Source: a bacterium
GTDB lineage: Bacteria; Actinomycetota; Acidimicrobiia; Acidimicrobiales; Bin134
Reading direction: 5' to 3'
Length of the DNA: 64,000 bases
Assembly (NCBI GenBank): GCA_026705465.1
Contig: JAPPAP010000037.1
Coordinates: forward strand, 124,001-188,000
Made by a program: the position numbers and the translations under genes. Positions 43,645-51,864 of this stretch are shown here, one piece after another (the first letter of the stretch is position 1; each line of letters opens with the position of its first letter). A model generated the notes under the pieces. The model was not told the origin of the DNA. It made no database searches and saw nothing but the letters and a program-made list of their open reading frames with translations.

Positions 43645-44508
43645 CTAGGTGATCAGCCGCACGTTGTAGGTGCCGGAGAGAGATCGAATCAGCACGGCAA
43701 TCAAGAACAGGATGACCGTGCCCAGCGCCATGGTTGCGCCTGCTGCGGTGTCGTGGTGGTAGCTGATGAGCAGGCCAACGACAACGGCGATGGAACCGAG
43801 AATGACTGCGGCGACCATCATGACAGGGATCCGCCTCACCAACATGGCGGCGGTCGACGGCGGGCCCACCAAGAAGGCAAAGACTTGTAAATTTCCGACG
43901 GCCTGAAATGACGCCACGATAGATATGGCCAAGAGCGCCAGCAGACCAGCGTGGGCTAGTCGAGGTCGAAGCCCCATCAGGCGGGCTTGCACTTCGTCGA
44001 AGGTCATGACCAGAAACGCCCGATGGAGCACCACAACTCCCAACAAAGTGATCCCAGCGATGATGAGCTGGCGAATGAGGTCATTGTTGGTCACCCCGGT
44101 AATGGATCCAAAGAGGAATCGGGTGAGGTCTCCTGCGTATGCCCCCGATCCGCTGGACAGAATCACCACCGCCAAGGCCAAGAACCCCACATAAAGCAGC
44201 ACGATCGAACTGTCTTCGGGCAACGGCGAGTGGTTGCGAACGAGGTTTACGCCATAGACCATGACGAATGCAGCGGTCAGTGCGCCAAGCGTGGGATCGC
44301 CCCCGAGTATGAATGCGATGGCCAACCCGGGCAGCACCCCATGGGCCATGGCCTCGCCGAAGAAGCTCATCCCTCGAAGCACCACCCACGTTCCCACCGT
44401 GGAGGTAGCCAGTACCGCCAGCAGCCCTGACCACAGGGCATTCCGCATGAAGACGTTGTCGTAGAAGGGCTCGATCCACCAGTCGAATGGACTGGTCAGA
44501 AAGTCCAC
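43645..44508 (-). CDS. znuB: Metal (Zn/Mn-type) ABC transporter permease
   Basis: A 287-residue protein with about eight or nine membrane helices, of the ZnuB/MntB (ABC-3) family. Recognisable features are FFGEAMAHGVLPGLAIAFI, AFVMVYGVNLVRNHSPLPED and VGNLQVFAFLVGPPSTAAML. ATG at 44508 is 25 bp after the binding-protein gene. The matching ATPase gene, usually between the two, is absent from this locus. The His-rich partner suggests zinc, but the family also imports manganese or iron. Confidence 0.88.
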   Translation of the reverse strand: MDFLTSPFDWWIEPFYDNVFMRNALWSGLLAVLATSTVGTWVVLRGMSFFGEAMAHGVLPGLAIAFILGGDPTLGALTAAFVMVYGVNLVRNHSPLPEDSSIVLLYVGFLALAVVILSSGSGAYAGDLTRFLFGSITGVTNNDLIRQLIIAGITLLGVVVLHRAFLVMTFDEVQARLMGLRPRLAHAGLLALLAISIVASFQAVGNLQVFAFLVGPPSTAAMLVRRIPVMMVAAVILGSIAVVVGLLISYHHDTAAGATMALGTVILFLIAVLIRSLSGTYNVRLIT

Positions 44509-44533
44509 TAGCCCAATTTAGTTGGTGGAATAA

Positions 44534-45724
44534 CTAACCGAGGCCTTCGGCGATCTTCTGGGCGTTAGTACGTATGAACCCGATGTAGGTACCGGAACTG
44601 CTGTCAGCGGGACCTAGGGATCCAGTATCCAAGGAAAGCACCTGGACCCCGGCCTCACGGCCCAAAGCTTCAGCGTCGTCAGAACTGTGTGTTGACTCCG
44701 AGAAGATGGCGGATACACCGGTCTCTTCGATTAGCTCAACCAGTTCCTGGAGCCCCACGGGATTGGCCGCCGCCAATGTGGAGCCGCTGGGAATGACCGT
44801 CCCGATCACTTGGAAACCGTAGCGATCGGCAAAGTAGCCGAGAGCATCGTGGTTGGTGACCAGTAGGCGGTCCTCAGGATGCAGCGGGGCCAAGATGTCC
44901 TCGACTTCGGCGTCTAGGGCAATGAGCTCGCTGCGATACGCGGCAACACAGTCGTCTAGGGCTGCGGCATCGAGGCCTGCTTGGGTCGCCAGGGCTTGGC
45001 TGAGCGCGGGCAGCGCCTCAGCAACTCGAATGGGATCGAACCACACGTGGGGGTCTTCACTGCCGTGCGCGTGCGCATGGCCGTGGTCGTCGTGGTCGTC
45101 GTCGTGCTCGTCGTCGTGCTCGTCTTCGTCGTGGCCCTCGTGGTCGTCGTGCTCGTCCTCGTCGTGGTCGTCGTGGTCGTCGTCGTCGTGGTCGTCTTCG
45201 TCGTGGCCCTCGTGGTCGTCGTGGTCGTCGTGGTCGTCGTGCTCGTCTTCGTCGTGGCCCTCGTGGTCGTCGTGCTCGTCCTCGTGGTCGTCGTGCTCGT
45301 CCTCGCTATGTCCCCCGTGCCCTGTCGCAAATCCGTACTCGATAGTCGAGAGGTGGTCGGCCATACGAAACACTGGCGTACCCGCTTGTTCGACCGCGTC
45401 AATGGTGTCTTCTAAGCCTTCCTCCAGGAACAAGCCATTGGCCACTACCAGTGCGGCGTTTTCCATATTCCCGCGATCATTCAACGAAGGCTGGAAGGCA
45501 TGGGGGTCGCCTCCGGGCGGAATGAGGGTAGACACTTCGGCCAACCCGTCACAGGCCACGTTGGCAACCACATCAGCCCATATCGATGTTGTTGCTATCA
45601 CTGTTGGGATTCCAGCACCGTCATCATCATCGTCGTTACCGCAACCGGCCGCGATCAATGCCAATACAGCCAGCAAGCATCCTGTACCAAATACCAGTCG
45701 CCTAGAATTGATAATGAGTCTCAT
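44534..45724 (-). CDS. znuA: Metal ABC transporter substrate-binding lipoprotein with long His/Asp-rich loop
   Basis: A 396-residue ZnuA-like lipoprotein with lipobox LALIAAGC. Metal-site segments are GGDPHAFQPSLND (first His), SEDPHVWFDPIRVAEALPAL (second His) and LLVTNHDALGYFADRYGFQV (third His). Between them, residues about 138-222, lies an extreme run of Asp/Glu/His repeats (units like HDDHEGHDEDEH), longer than in most ZnuA proteins and probably a zinc-gathering loop. The C-terminal domain ends IRTNAQKIAEGLG. ATG at 45724 has a TAGGTT box 7 bases upstream and overlaps a palindrome that may bind the adjacent Fur-type regulator. Confidence 0.9.
   Translation of the reverse strand: MRLIINSRRLVFGTGCLLAVLALIAAGCGNDDDDDGAGIPTVIATTSIWADVVANVACDGLAEVSTLIPPGGDPHAFQPSLNDRGNMENAALVVANGLFLEEGLEDTIDAVEQAGTPVFRMADHLSTIEYGFATGHGGHSEDEHDDHEDEHDDHEGHDEDEHDDHDDHDDHEGHDEDDHDDDDHDDHDEDEHDDHEGHDEDEHDDEHDDDHDDHGHAHAHGSEDPHVWFDPIRVAEALPALSQALATQAGLDAAALDDCVAAYRSELIALDAEVEDILAPLHPEDRLLVTNHDALGYFADRYGFQVIGTVIPSGSTLAAANPVGLQELVELIEETGVSAIFSESTHSSDDAEALGREAGVQVLSLDTGSLGPADSSSGTYIGFIRTNAQKIAEGLG
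45080..45306 (-). repeat. Imperfect GAC/CAC tandem repeat encoding the His/Asp-rich loop
   Basis: About 225 bp of GTC, GTG and CTC triplets (plus strand) forming nested repeats of roughly 27-45 bp. On the coding minus strand they give alternating Asp, His and Glu with occasional Gly. Such DNA changes length easily, so loop length may vary between strains. Confidence 0.75.
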
Positions 45725-45737
45725 TCCTGCAAACCTA
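45713..45737 (-). promoter_or_regulatory. Candidate znuA -10 box and overlapping Fur/Zur-type palindrome
   Basis: AATGAG-T-CTCATT (45713-45725) is a perfect 6+1+6 palindrome covering the znuA start codon. TAGGTT (minus strand, 45737-45732) lies 7 bases before the ATG. A repressor on the palindrome would block a leaderless start; the adjacent Fur-family gene is the natural candidate regulator. Confidence 0.4.
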
Positions 45738-45812
45738 TTCTGTGGCCAGCATCAACGGCAAACAGACCTCGCCTGCCTTTGCAAAGAGGCACTCCGGCAA
45801 GAAAGGAAGACC

Positions 45813-45971
45813 ATGACGGCCATTGTCCACGCGCTGTACGTCATCGGGCAGCTCTTTGCGATCATGGGATTTGTGTTCGTCGTACCCCTGCTGGTGTGCG
45901 ATTGCTGTCGGTACTGCTGGAAGCGCCGATGCGAACGCCGTGAGCGTTGTGCGTCCGATATAGGCCCCTAA
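45813..45971 (+). CDS. Cys-rich 52-residue membrane protein beside the metal-uptake regulator
   Basis: ATG at 45813 with a strong ribosome site (AAAGGAAG, about 5 bases upstream) opens a 52-codon gene ending TAA at 45971. Residues 7-28 form one membrane helix (ALYVIGQLFAIMGFVFVVPL). The tail contains six Cys in 18 residues (29, 31, 32, 35, 40, 46) mixed with seven Arg/Lys, as in CDCCRYCWKRRC. By the positive-inside rule the tail should be cytoplasmic. Placed between the metal-binding protein and the Fur-type regulator, it may bind or sense metal; this is inference. I know no named family. Confidence 0.65.
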   Translation: MTAIVHALYVIGQLFAIMGFVFVVPLLVCDCCRYCWKRRCERRERCASDIGP

Positions 45972-45984
45972 GATAAAAGCAGGA

Positions 45985-46455
45985 ATGACTGAGCAATCAC
46001 GACAGGGCGCGGTAGACAAAGATCTCCTCTCCGAGCTACACGCTCAAATCGGCAGCAAGCTGACTCAACAAGGCCACCGCTACACCAACGGTCGACAGGA
46101 GCTGGTGGAAGCCCTGATGCTCACCGGCCAGCCCATGACCTTGCCTGACATCGTTGAGGCAGATCCGAAGTTGGCCCAGAGCTCGGCCTATCGCAATCTG
46201 GATGTCTTGGTCCGGTGCGGTGTCATCCGCCGTATCAACGCGGGGGGCGATCACTCCTACTTCGAGTTGGCGGAGCCGTTACTCGGCCATCACCACCACC
46301 TCATATGCATGAGCTGTGGCAGCATTGAGGACGTTCACTTCGACAGTGAAATCGAACACTTGGTGGACAAGAGTTTGAGTGAAATATCAGCACGAACCGG
46401 ATTCACCCCCACCACCCATAGCCTCGACCTCCACGGACATTGCGCCGACTGCTGA
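45985..46455 (+). CDS. Fur-family regulator, probably Zur-like
   Basis: A 156-residue Fur protein. Winged-helix domain at about residues 20-90 (GHRYTNGRQELVEALMLTGQ, SSAYRNLDVLVRCGVIRRI). The metal region is LLGHHHHLICMSCGSIEDV, with structural-zinc Cys pairs CMSC and the C-terminal HGHCADC. Its position next to a zinc-type ABC transporter makes Zur the best guess. TAAGAT at 45969-45974 is a good -10 box that overlaps the stop codon of the small Cys-rich gene, with AGCAGGA before ATG 45985. Co-transcription with the small gene is also possible. Confidence 0.86.
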   Translation: MTEQSRQGAVDKDLLSELHAQIGSKLTQQGHRYTNGRQELVEALMLTGQPMTLPDIVEADPKLAQSSAYRNLDVLVRCGVIRRINAGGDHSYFELAEPLLGHHHHLICMSCGSIEDVHFDSEIEHLVDKSLSEISARTGFTPTTHSLDLHGHCADC

Positions 46456-46483
46456 CGCAGGCCCTTAGAATCCGCACTGGACG

Positions 46484-48061
46484 ATGCGGCTAACCGAATT
46501 CCGACTAAGCACTGAGTTGATCCCATGGCGTAATGAGGTCAGAGGATTTCTAGCTGCGGAGATGGCGCCAGAGAGGGTGGCTGGCCATGTCGACCCCACT
46601 GATCTGACCGGTCTCGACCTGGAATTCGAACAGCGACACCAAAGGGAGGCAGCTCGTCGGGGATTTCTGGCTGTCTCATTGCCGAAAGCCGTCGGGGGCG
46701 GCGGCCGCTCTCGGGCTTGGAAGCACGTATACGACTTGGAGGCTGCCTACCACGGTGCGCCATCCATCGACACCGGTGTGACGCTGTGCGGCTTTGTGCT
46801 CTCCCAATTCGGGACGTCGGCCCAAAAGTCTCGGTGGCTAGCCCCGATGATCTCCGGCGAGATGCTAGGCGCCATTGCCTATAGCGAAGCCGGCGCAGGC
46901 AACAACCTGGCTGCCATCTCCACAACGGGAGCGAGGGACTCTGAGGGATGGGTGCTTTCGGGAACCAAATCGCACGTGACGGGAGCCCACAAGGCCGAGG
47001 TGGCTGTGGTGCTGGCAGTGACAGATTCCGAAGCGAAGCCTCGCTCATCCATGACTATGTTTCTGGTTCCCTTGGATGCTCCTGGGGTCGAGGTGAAACG
47101 AAAGCCCACCATCAATCGCTGGACTCTCAGTGAAATCAACCTCAATCACGTTCGACCCGATGACGATTGCGTTTTGGGCGAGGTCGGCGCAGGATGGTCG
47201 CAAGTGCTGGCCGCAGTGGCCGCCGAGCGAGGTTCACTGGCCCACTACGGCTGGGCCGAGCAATGGTTGCAGCGGCTGCCAGCGGGAGTTCCCCGGCTGG
47301 AGCGGGCCAGGCTGCACGCGGCCGCCACTCGAGTCCGGGCTTTCGGCCAGCGGCTGAACGAGTACGAGGAGTCTGGCCGACCTGTCGGGTATGAGGCGTC
47401 GGTTATGAAGGTGGCGTCTACCGAGCTACTCCAGGACATTGCCCGCACGGCCCGGTCAGGAGCAGAGCAGGGGGAAACCAATTGGACTCCGATGTTCGAG
47501 GATGGTCCGTCGTATGCCTATGACGCGCTTGAGGCCATTCACCCCACCGTGTCGGTCGGAGCGAATGAGACCCACCGAGACATGATTGCCACCGAGTTGT
47601 TGAACCGCGATCTGTCTGTGGCCGCTTCCCCGACCGCGGCTTTCGACGACCCTGTTCTCTCTGCTTGCGCCGACCAGGCGGCACAGGCCCGCCAGATCTT
47701 GGCCTTAACTGCCCAGCACGCCCTCCAACGCCCCTTGTTCGGGAAGCAGGTGGGAGACTTCCAGACGGCCCGTCACCGTTTCGTGGACATGGCCATCGCC
47801 GTTGAAGCCCTGGAGCTGACCGCTGTGGAAGCCGCCCTCGCCCCTTCGGGACCGCAGCGCGACTACCTGGTATCAGCAGCCAAGGTGACCGGGAACGAGT
47901 CCCTGCTGGACGTGGTGGCTGGCGCCCATCAGCTGCACGGGGCCGACGGTTACTACGACAACCACTATCTCGCGCCCTTCACCCGTCGTGCTTGGGCAGT
48001 CCAGTCCCATGGGGGAACCACCGCCGAGCATCTAGAGAATCTGGCCCGGCTGACTGCCTAG
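46484..48061 (+). CDS. Acyl-CoA dehydrogenase with an extra C-terminal dehydrogenase-type domain
   Basis: A 525-residue protein. Residues 1-385 make a full acyl-CoA dehydrogenase: N-terminal helical domain, beta domain with IAYSEAGAGNNLAAISTTGA and GWVLSGTKSHVTGAHKAEVA, and a helical C-domain ending in SVGANETHRDMIATELL. A second C-domain-like segment follows (about 400-525) with the FAD-contact motif PLFGKQVGDFQTARHRFVDM and a tail HQLHGADGYYDNHYLAPFTR. Ordinary members have about 380 residues, so this looks like a fusion of an alpha-type subunit with a beta-type half. TAGAAT at 46466-46471 is a good -10 box upstream of ATG 46484. Confidence 0.82.
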   Translation: MRLTEFRLSTELIPWRNEVRGFLAAEMAPERVAGHVDPTDLTGLDLEFEQRHQREAARRGFLAVSLPKAVGGGGRSRAWKHVYDLEAAYHGAPSIDTGVTLCGFVLSQFGTSAQKSRWLAPMISGEMLGAIAYSEAGAGNNLAAISTTGARDSEGWVLSGTKSHVTGAHKAEVAVVLAVTDSEAKPRSSMTMFLVPLDAPGVEVKRKPTINRWTLSEINLNHVRPDDDCVLGEVGAGWSQVLAAVAAERGSLAHYGWAEQWLQRLPAGVPRLERARLHAAATRVRAFGQRLNEYEESGRPVGYEASVMKVASTELLQDIARTARSGAEQGETNWTPMFEDGPSYAYDALEAIHPTVSVGANETHRDMIATELLNRDLSVAASPTAAFDDPVLSACADQAAQARQILALTAQHALQRPLFGKQVGDFQTARHRFVDMAIAVEALELTAVEAALAPSGPQRDYLVSAAKVTGNESLLDVVAGAHQLHGADGYYDNHYLAPFTRRAWAVQSHGGTTAEHLENLARLTA

Positions 48062-48068
48062 TGGTCCA

Positions 48069-48851
48069 CTAACCCGGAACGCTGCTGACAATGGTGACCC
48101 GGTGGAGAACCCGCTCTTGGCCTCCCGCATCCCCGACAACCGCGTGTTGGGTCGACCGGTTGTCCCAGATGATCAGGTCGCCATTGCACCACCGATGTCG
48201 GTAGGTGTTCTCGTAGCGCCCAATAACTCCATAGAGGTACTCCAGCAGCGGGCGGCTCTCCTCGGAAGTCCAGCCCTCAATTCGAGTCACATAATTGTCG
48301 TTGACAAACAAAGCTTCGGCCCCGGTATCGGGATGAACCCTCACCACGGGATGTATGGCAACTACCGCTTCATGGTCCAAACCGGCGTCTGCGGCCAAGG
48401 CGGTGCCCTCATGAACGGCTGAAAGCGTGCGCAGCACGGCCTGGAATCCTGGCGACAGCGATTCGAACGCCTGGACGGCACTGGCGAACATCGTGTCACC
48501 ACCCACATCGGGCAATACCCGGGCCAATAGCAGTGTGTAGGCATGCGGCTCCCGCATGTGGGTCGAATCGGAGTGCCAGGTTTGAGTGATGGGGTTGGGG
48601 TCGTAGATTTTCATGATCCCTGGGTACCCCTGGATCGAAGGTACATAGGGATGGATGGAGATCTCCCCCCACTTGGCGGCAAAGGCCAGTTGGTTCTCAG
48701 GGGTCATCGCGCCTTGGCCGCGAATGCAGATGACGCCGTTTTCATGCAGCGCATCGCGCACCGACGCGAAGTCGGCATCAGAGATCTCGTCAGCCAGATC
48801 CAGCCCGAGCACCTCGGCTCCGAGTGCCCCCGCAAGCTGCCGAATCTCCAT
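48069..48851 (-). CDS. TauD/TfdA-family Fe(II)/2-oxoglutarate dioxygenase
   Basis: A 260-residue TauD-type dioxygenase. The iron facial triad is His and Asp in QTWHSDSTHMREPHAY plus the distal His in IIWDNRSTQHAVV; the 2-oxoglutarate-binding Arg lies in ERVLHRVTI. The N-terminal GALGAEVLGLDLADEISDAD is typical. Related enzymes oxidise taurine, alkylsulfates or phenoxyacids; the substrate here is open. ATG at 48851 has a TAGAGT box 9 bases upstream, inside the end of the P450 gene. It may be co-transcribed with that gene. Confidence 0.87.
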   Translation of the reverse strand: MEIRQLAGALGAEVLGLDLADEISDADFASVRDALHENGVICIRGQGAMTPENQLAFAAKWGEISIHPYVPSIQGYPGIMKIYDPNPITQTWHSDSTHMREPHAYTLLLARVLPDVGGDTMFASAVQAFESLSPGFQAVLRTLSAVHEGTALAADAGLDHEAVVAIHPVVRVHPDTGAEALFVNDNYVTRIEGWTSEESRPLLEYLYGVIGRYENTYRHRWCNGDLIIWDNRSTQHAVVGDAGGQERVLHRVTIVSSVPG

Positions 48852-48863
48852 AGTCGAGGAACT

Positions 48864-50126
48864 CTAACCAGTGGCCGTGTGGCCAACTGTGAGGTCATTG
48901 AATTCGATGGGCAGCGTCTTGAGCCCGCTCAATCGATTAGTGCGGGTCCACGTGGCATCACCAGCGATCTCGACATCGCTCCAGCGGTCCAAGATGGTGT
49001 TGAGCATTACATCGATCTCCAGCCGCGCCAGGTTGGCACCCAGGCAGAAATGGGGACCATGGCCAAAGCCCATGTGATTGTTGGGGCTTCGGTCGATGCG
49101 GAACTCGAATGGGTTGTCGAAGACTGCGTCGTCCCGATTGGCTGACATCTCCCATACCACGACCTTCTCACCCGCTCGTATGGCCTGGCCGCCCAGCACC
49201 GTGTCCTGTGTCGCCGTACGCCGTTTGTAGACCGACGGAGTGGTCCAACGGACGATCTCTTCGATGGCCGCTCCCATAAGGGATCGGTCGGCGGTGAGGC
49301 GAGCTAGTTGCCCCGGCGACTTCACCAGCTCCCACAAGCCCCCAGCAATGGCCTTTCGAGTGGTCTCCGAGCCAGCAGTGAACAGCAGCGACCAGAACAT
49401 CGCCACCTCGTCGCTATCCAGCCGAGAGGGATCCTGGTCGGGGAGTTCGCCGTGGATGACCACCGACAGGAGGTCGTCACCCGGGTTCTCGATGCGGCCC
49501 TGGATGAGGCGCTGGCCGTACAAGAACATGTTGACGCCAGCCTCGCTGGGCTGGTCGGGCATTTCTTCGAGGGTGAAGGTTTCAGAAGTGATATCCACCC
49601 ATTCGCACAGCATGCGCCGATCCTCGTCAGGGACGCCCAGCAGCATGCAAATCGCCTGAAGAGGGAGTTCCGCTGCCACATCGGTGACCAGATCGCAGGC
49701 GCCCCGCTCGCCGGGAGCGGGGGCCACGCTGTCGAGGATTTGGTGGGATCTGCTCACAAGGTCGCCGCGAATCCGCCCGATCATCTTGGGGGTGAAGCCC
49801 TTGTTCACCAACTGCCGGATCCGCTGGTGGCGCGGGTCGTCCATCATGTTGAGGAGCTTCCCGCTCATCTCCATGTCGTTGATGGTGGTACCGCCGTACG
49901 GGCGGTCCCCACCGGTGTGACTGGAGTAGATCTTGGGGCTGCGAAACACCTCCACCACGAGCTCATGGGTGCTCACACACCAGAAGCCCTCGCCATCGGG
50001 GGTGCGGTCAGTCGGCTCGTGCCACCATACCGGCGCCTGTTCGCGCAACTGGACGAACGCCTCATGGGGGAACCCGTGAACGAAGGTTTGGTAGCTGCTG
50101 AGATCGGGGATGTCGACTGTGGCCAT
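48864..50126 (-). CDS. Cytochrome P450
   Basis: A 420-residue bacterial P450. I-helix LLFTAGSETTRKAIAGG, ExxR motif EIVR, and haem loop FGHGPHFCLGANLARLE with the thiolate Cys. The style (MLGV/LLGVPDEDR, GGTTINDMEMSGKLLNMMDD) recalls actinobacterial CYP125/CYP142-like cholesterol and terpene hydroxylases, though I cannot assign it to one. ATG at 50126 has AGGAGG upstream and overlaps the stop of the beta-hydroxyacid dehydrogenase gene by one base. No redox partner gene is adjacent. Confidence 0.9.
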   Translation of the reverse strand: MATVDIPDLSSYQTFVHGFPHEAFVQLREQAPVWWHEPTDRTPDGEGFWCVSTHELVVEVFRSPKIYSSHTGGDRPYGGTTINDMEMSGKLLNMMDDPRHQRIRQLVNKGFTPKMIGRIRGDLVSRSHQILDSVAPAPGERGACDLVTDVAAELPLQAICMLLGVPDEDRRMLCEWVDITSETFTLEEMPDQPSEAGVNMFLYGQRLIQGRIENPGDDLLSVVIHGELPDQDPSRLDSDEVAMFWSLLFTAGSETTRKAIAGGLWELVKSPGQLARLTADRSLMGAAIEEIVRWTTPSVYKRRTATQDTVLGGQAIRAGEKVVVWEMSANRDDAVFDNPFEFRIDRSPNNHMGFGHGPHFCLGANLARLEIDVMLNTILDRWSDVEIAGDATWTRTNRLSGLKTLPIEFNDLTVGHTATG

Positions 50127-51025
50127 CAGACCTCCTGGGACGGGACTGGAACAGTGAAGCCTGCTTCGTGTTCGAGGGCTTCCAATGCCCCGATGAAGAA
50201 CTTGTCCCCCAATCCCAACTGCACCGCCTGAGCCAACACTCCGTGGGCAGCCCTCGTCAACGGCAGGGGTGTATCGATCTGCTCCGATGACTCGAGCGCC
50301 AGACGCAGGTCCTTCTCCGCAAGGGCCAGATCATAGGTTGAGTCATCCCACTGTCGGTTCACAATCATTTCGGAGAGCAGCATGTAGAAGCCCGCCGAAC
50401 TCGCCCGCAGCACTTCCAAGAACCTGGGCAGGTCGAGGCCAGCCTTTGCCGCCATGAGGTATCCCTCAGCGAACACCTGCGTGCCGACGAGGAACACCTG
50501 GTTGTTGACCAGCTTTATCAGTGTGCCGGTGCCTGAAGGACCGAGCCATTGGGTCTCCTCGCTGCCGAAGCACAACAGCAGGTCTTTGATACGGTCGAAG
50601 GCCGCCTCGTTGCCGGAGGGCATAAGGGTGAGGGCTCCCGCTTCAGCCCCAATGCTGCCTCCTGACACCGGGCAGTCGATGAAGTCGACTCCGGCAGCCG
50701 CGCAGGCCTCAAAAAGCTCTTTGGTGACGCCGGCGCTATTGGTCGAAAGGTCGACCACCACTGATGCCGGCGAATCAGTCGAGAGGACCCCATCCTCGCC
50801 GGTCACCACAGCCCGCGATGCATCAGGCGAGGGCAACGACAGCAGGACTACTTCGCTTGATGCCGAGACCTCTGCCGGGTTGGCTGCCTCCTTCGCCCCT
50901 GCCTCGACCAAACGCCCCCGAGCATGGCAGTCCAGGTCGGAGACGGTGAGCTCGTGGCCCGTGGTCAAGATGTGGCGGGCACAATGACCCCCGATATTTC
51001 CGAGCCCGATAAAGCCGATTCTCAT
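50126..51025 (-). CDS. 3-hydroxyisobutyrate dehydrogenase-family NAD(P) oxidoreductase
   Basis: About 299 residues from ATG 51025, which has GGGAG 8 bases upstream; a GTG at 51040 is the alternative. The Rossmann motif is MRIGFIGLGNIGGHCARHIL. The family substrate motif is FIDCPVSGGSIGAEAGALTL, and the catalytic Lys region is GTLIKLVNNQVFLVGTQVF. Members oxidise beta-hydroxyacids such as 3-hydroxyisobutyrate or tartronate semialdehyde. It is the first gene of a minus-strand unit with P450 and perhaps TauD, and is divergent from a TetR regulator that may control it. Confidence 0.86.
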   Translation of the reverse strand: MRIGFIGLGNIGGHCARHILTTGHELTVSDLDCHARGRLVEAGAKEAANPAEVSASSEVVLLSLPSPDASRAVVTGEDGVLSTDSPASVVVDLSTNSAGVTKELFEACAAAGVDFIDCPVSGGSIGAEAGALTLMPSGNEAAFDRIKDLLLCFGSEETQWLGPSGTGTLIKLVNNQVFLVGTQVFAEGYLMAAKAGLDLPRFLEVLRASSAGFYMLLSEMIVNRQWDDSTYDLALAEKDLRLALESSEQIDTPLPLTRAAHGVLAQAVQLGLGDKFFIGALEALEHEAGFTVPVPSQEV

Positions 51026-51172
51026 GAGCTGCACTCCCACGGCCAGCGTATCGGGATCGAATTGCTAGCGGTGCAGCTTGCTGATGCCATCTCAGCGGCC
51101 ACAACATCGCCCCGGGGAACTCGACCGATTGGGAGACAGAATTGACGCTTCTAACCCTTGATTGCCTCCCGG

Positions 51173-51178
51173 TAAGCT
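51173..51178 (+). promoter_or_regulatory. Candidate -10 box (TAAGCT) for a leaderless tetR mRNA
   Basis: TAAGCT ends 7 bases before ATG 51186, supporting that start over the ORF start at 51162. The 160-bp spacer 51026-51185 to the divergent dehydrogenase gene probably also holds the TetR operator, but no clear palindrome was found. Confidence 0.45.
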
Positions 51179-51185
51179 TGCCCCG

Positions 51186-51833
51186 ATGGCAGAGTCCAGC
51201 AAGCTCAGCAAGTACCGCGCTGATCACGAAGATCTGAACACCAAGAGCCGCTCAGCGATCATTGAGGCAGGACAGGTGCTATTCCTTAGCCAGGGGATCG
51301 CCTCAACCACAATGGGCGATATCGCCGAGGAAGCAGGCGTCAGCAGAGTCACCGTGTATCGCCACTTTCCCGATTGCGGCGCCATCGCCTTCGAGGTGTA
51401 CAACCAGATGCTCGACTCGGTCCTTGAGGCAACGCGAGCACGAGTGTCTTCGGGGGCCAGCGGCCTTGACGCTGCCCGCGACTGTCTGAACGCTCTATTC
51501 GCGGCGTATTCCGAACAAGAGGCCGCCTTTCGCTTCTGCGCAGTGTTCAGTTCCTACTATGCCGTTGAGAAGCGCTCACAGGAGATGGCGGAGTGGTACG
51601 GCGCTCGGGAGTTCCGGGGACTGGCCGAGGCTTGTGCCCCCTTCTTCGACACTCGCTTCGACCAGAAGACATCTAACCGGCTGATGGCCCTCACCGATGC
51701 GGCAGCCAGCGGACTGTGCACTCTGGCGCTCAGCGGGTCTCCGCGAAACCAGACAAGCGTCGACGTTCGTCTCCGCAACCTCAGGGAGTTGATCATGACG
51801 CACTTCGACGCCGTTATCGCCCCGAACGCTTAG
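51186..51833 (+). CDS. TetR-family transcriptional regulator
   Basis: 215 residues from ATG 51186. The N-terminal TetR helix-turn-helix is at about residues 18-65, with IIEAGQVLFLSQGIASTTMG, then DIAEEAGVSRVTVYRHFPD. The C-terminal ligand-binding domain is helical and carries no recognised subfamily motif. It probably represses the divergent dehydrogenase-P450 genes and may respond to their substrate; this is inferred from gene order. A leaderless start is indicated by TAAGCT 7 bases upstream. Confidence 0.87.
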   Translation: MAESSKLSKYRADHEDLNTKSRSAIIEAGQVLFLSQGIASTTMGDIAEEAGVSRVTVYRHFPDCGAIAFEVYNQMLDSVLEATRARVSSGASGLDAARDCLNALFAAYSEQEAAFRFCAVFSSYYAVEKRSQEMAEWYGAREFRGLAEACAPFFDTRFDQKTSNRLMALTDAAASGLCTLALSGSPRNQTSVDVRLRNLRELIMTHFDAVIAPNA

Positions 51834-51864
51834 CAGCGCGTCAACTACGAGTTCATCACCGGCC

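Noticed and set aside
44853-45812. A long plus-strand ORF rich in Val, Ser or Trp opposite the znuA-like gene.
   Set aside because: It is the complement of the Asp/His triplet repeat. Only its last part, from 45813, has a ribosome site and protein-like sequence and is annotated separately.
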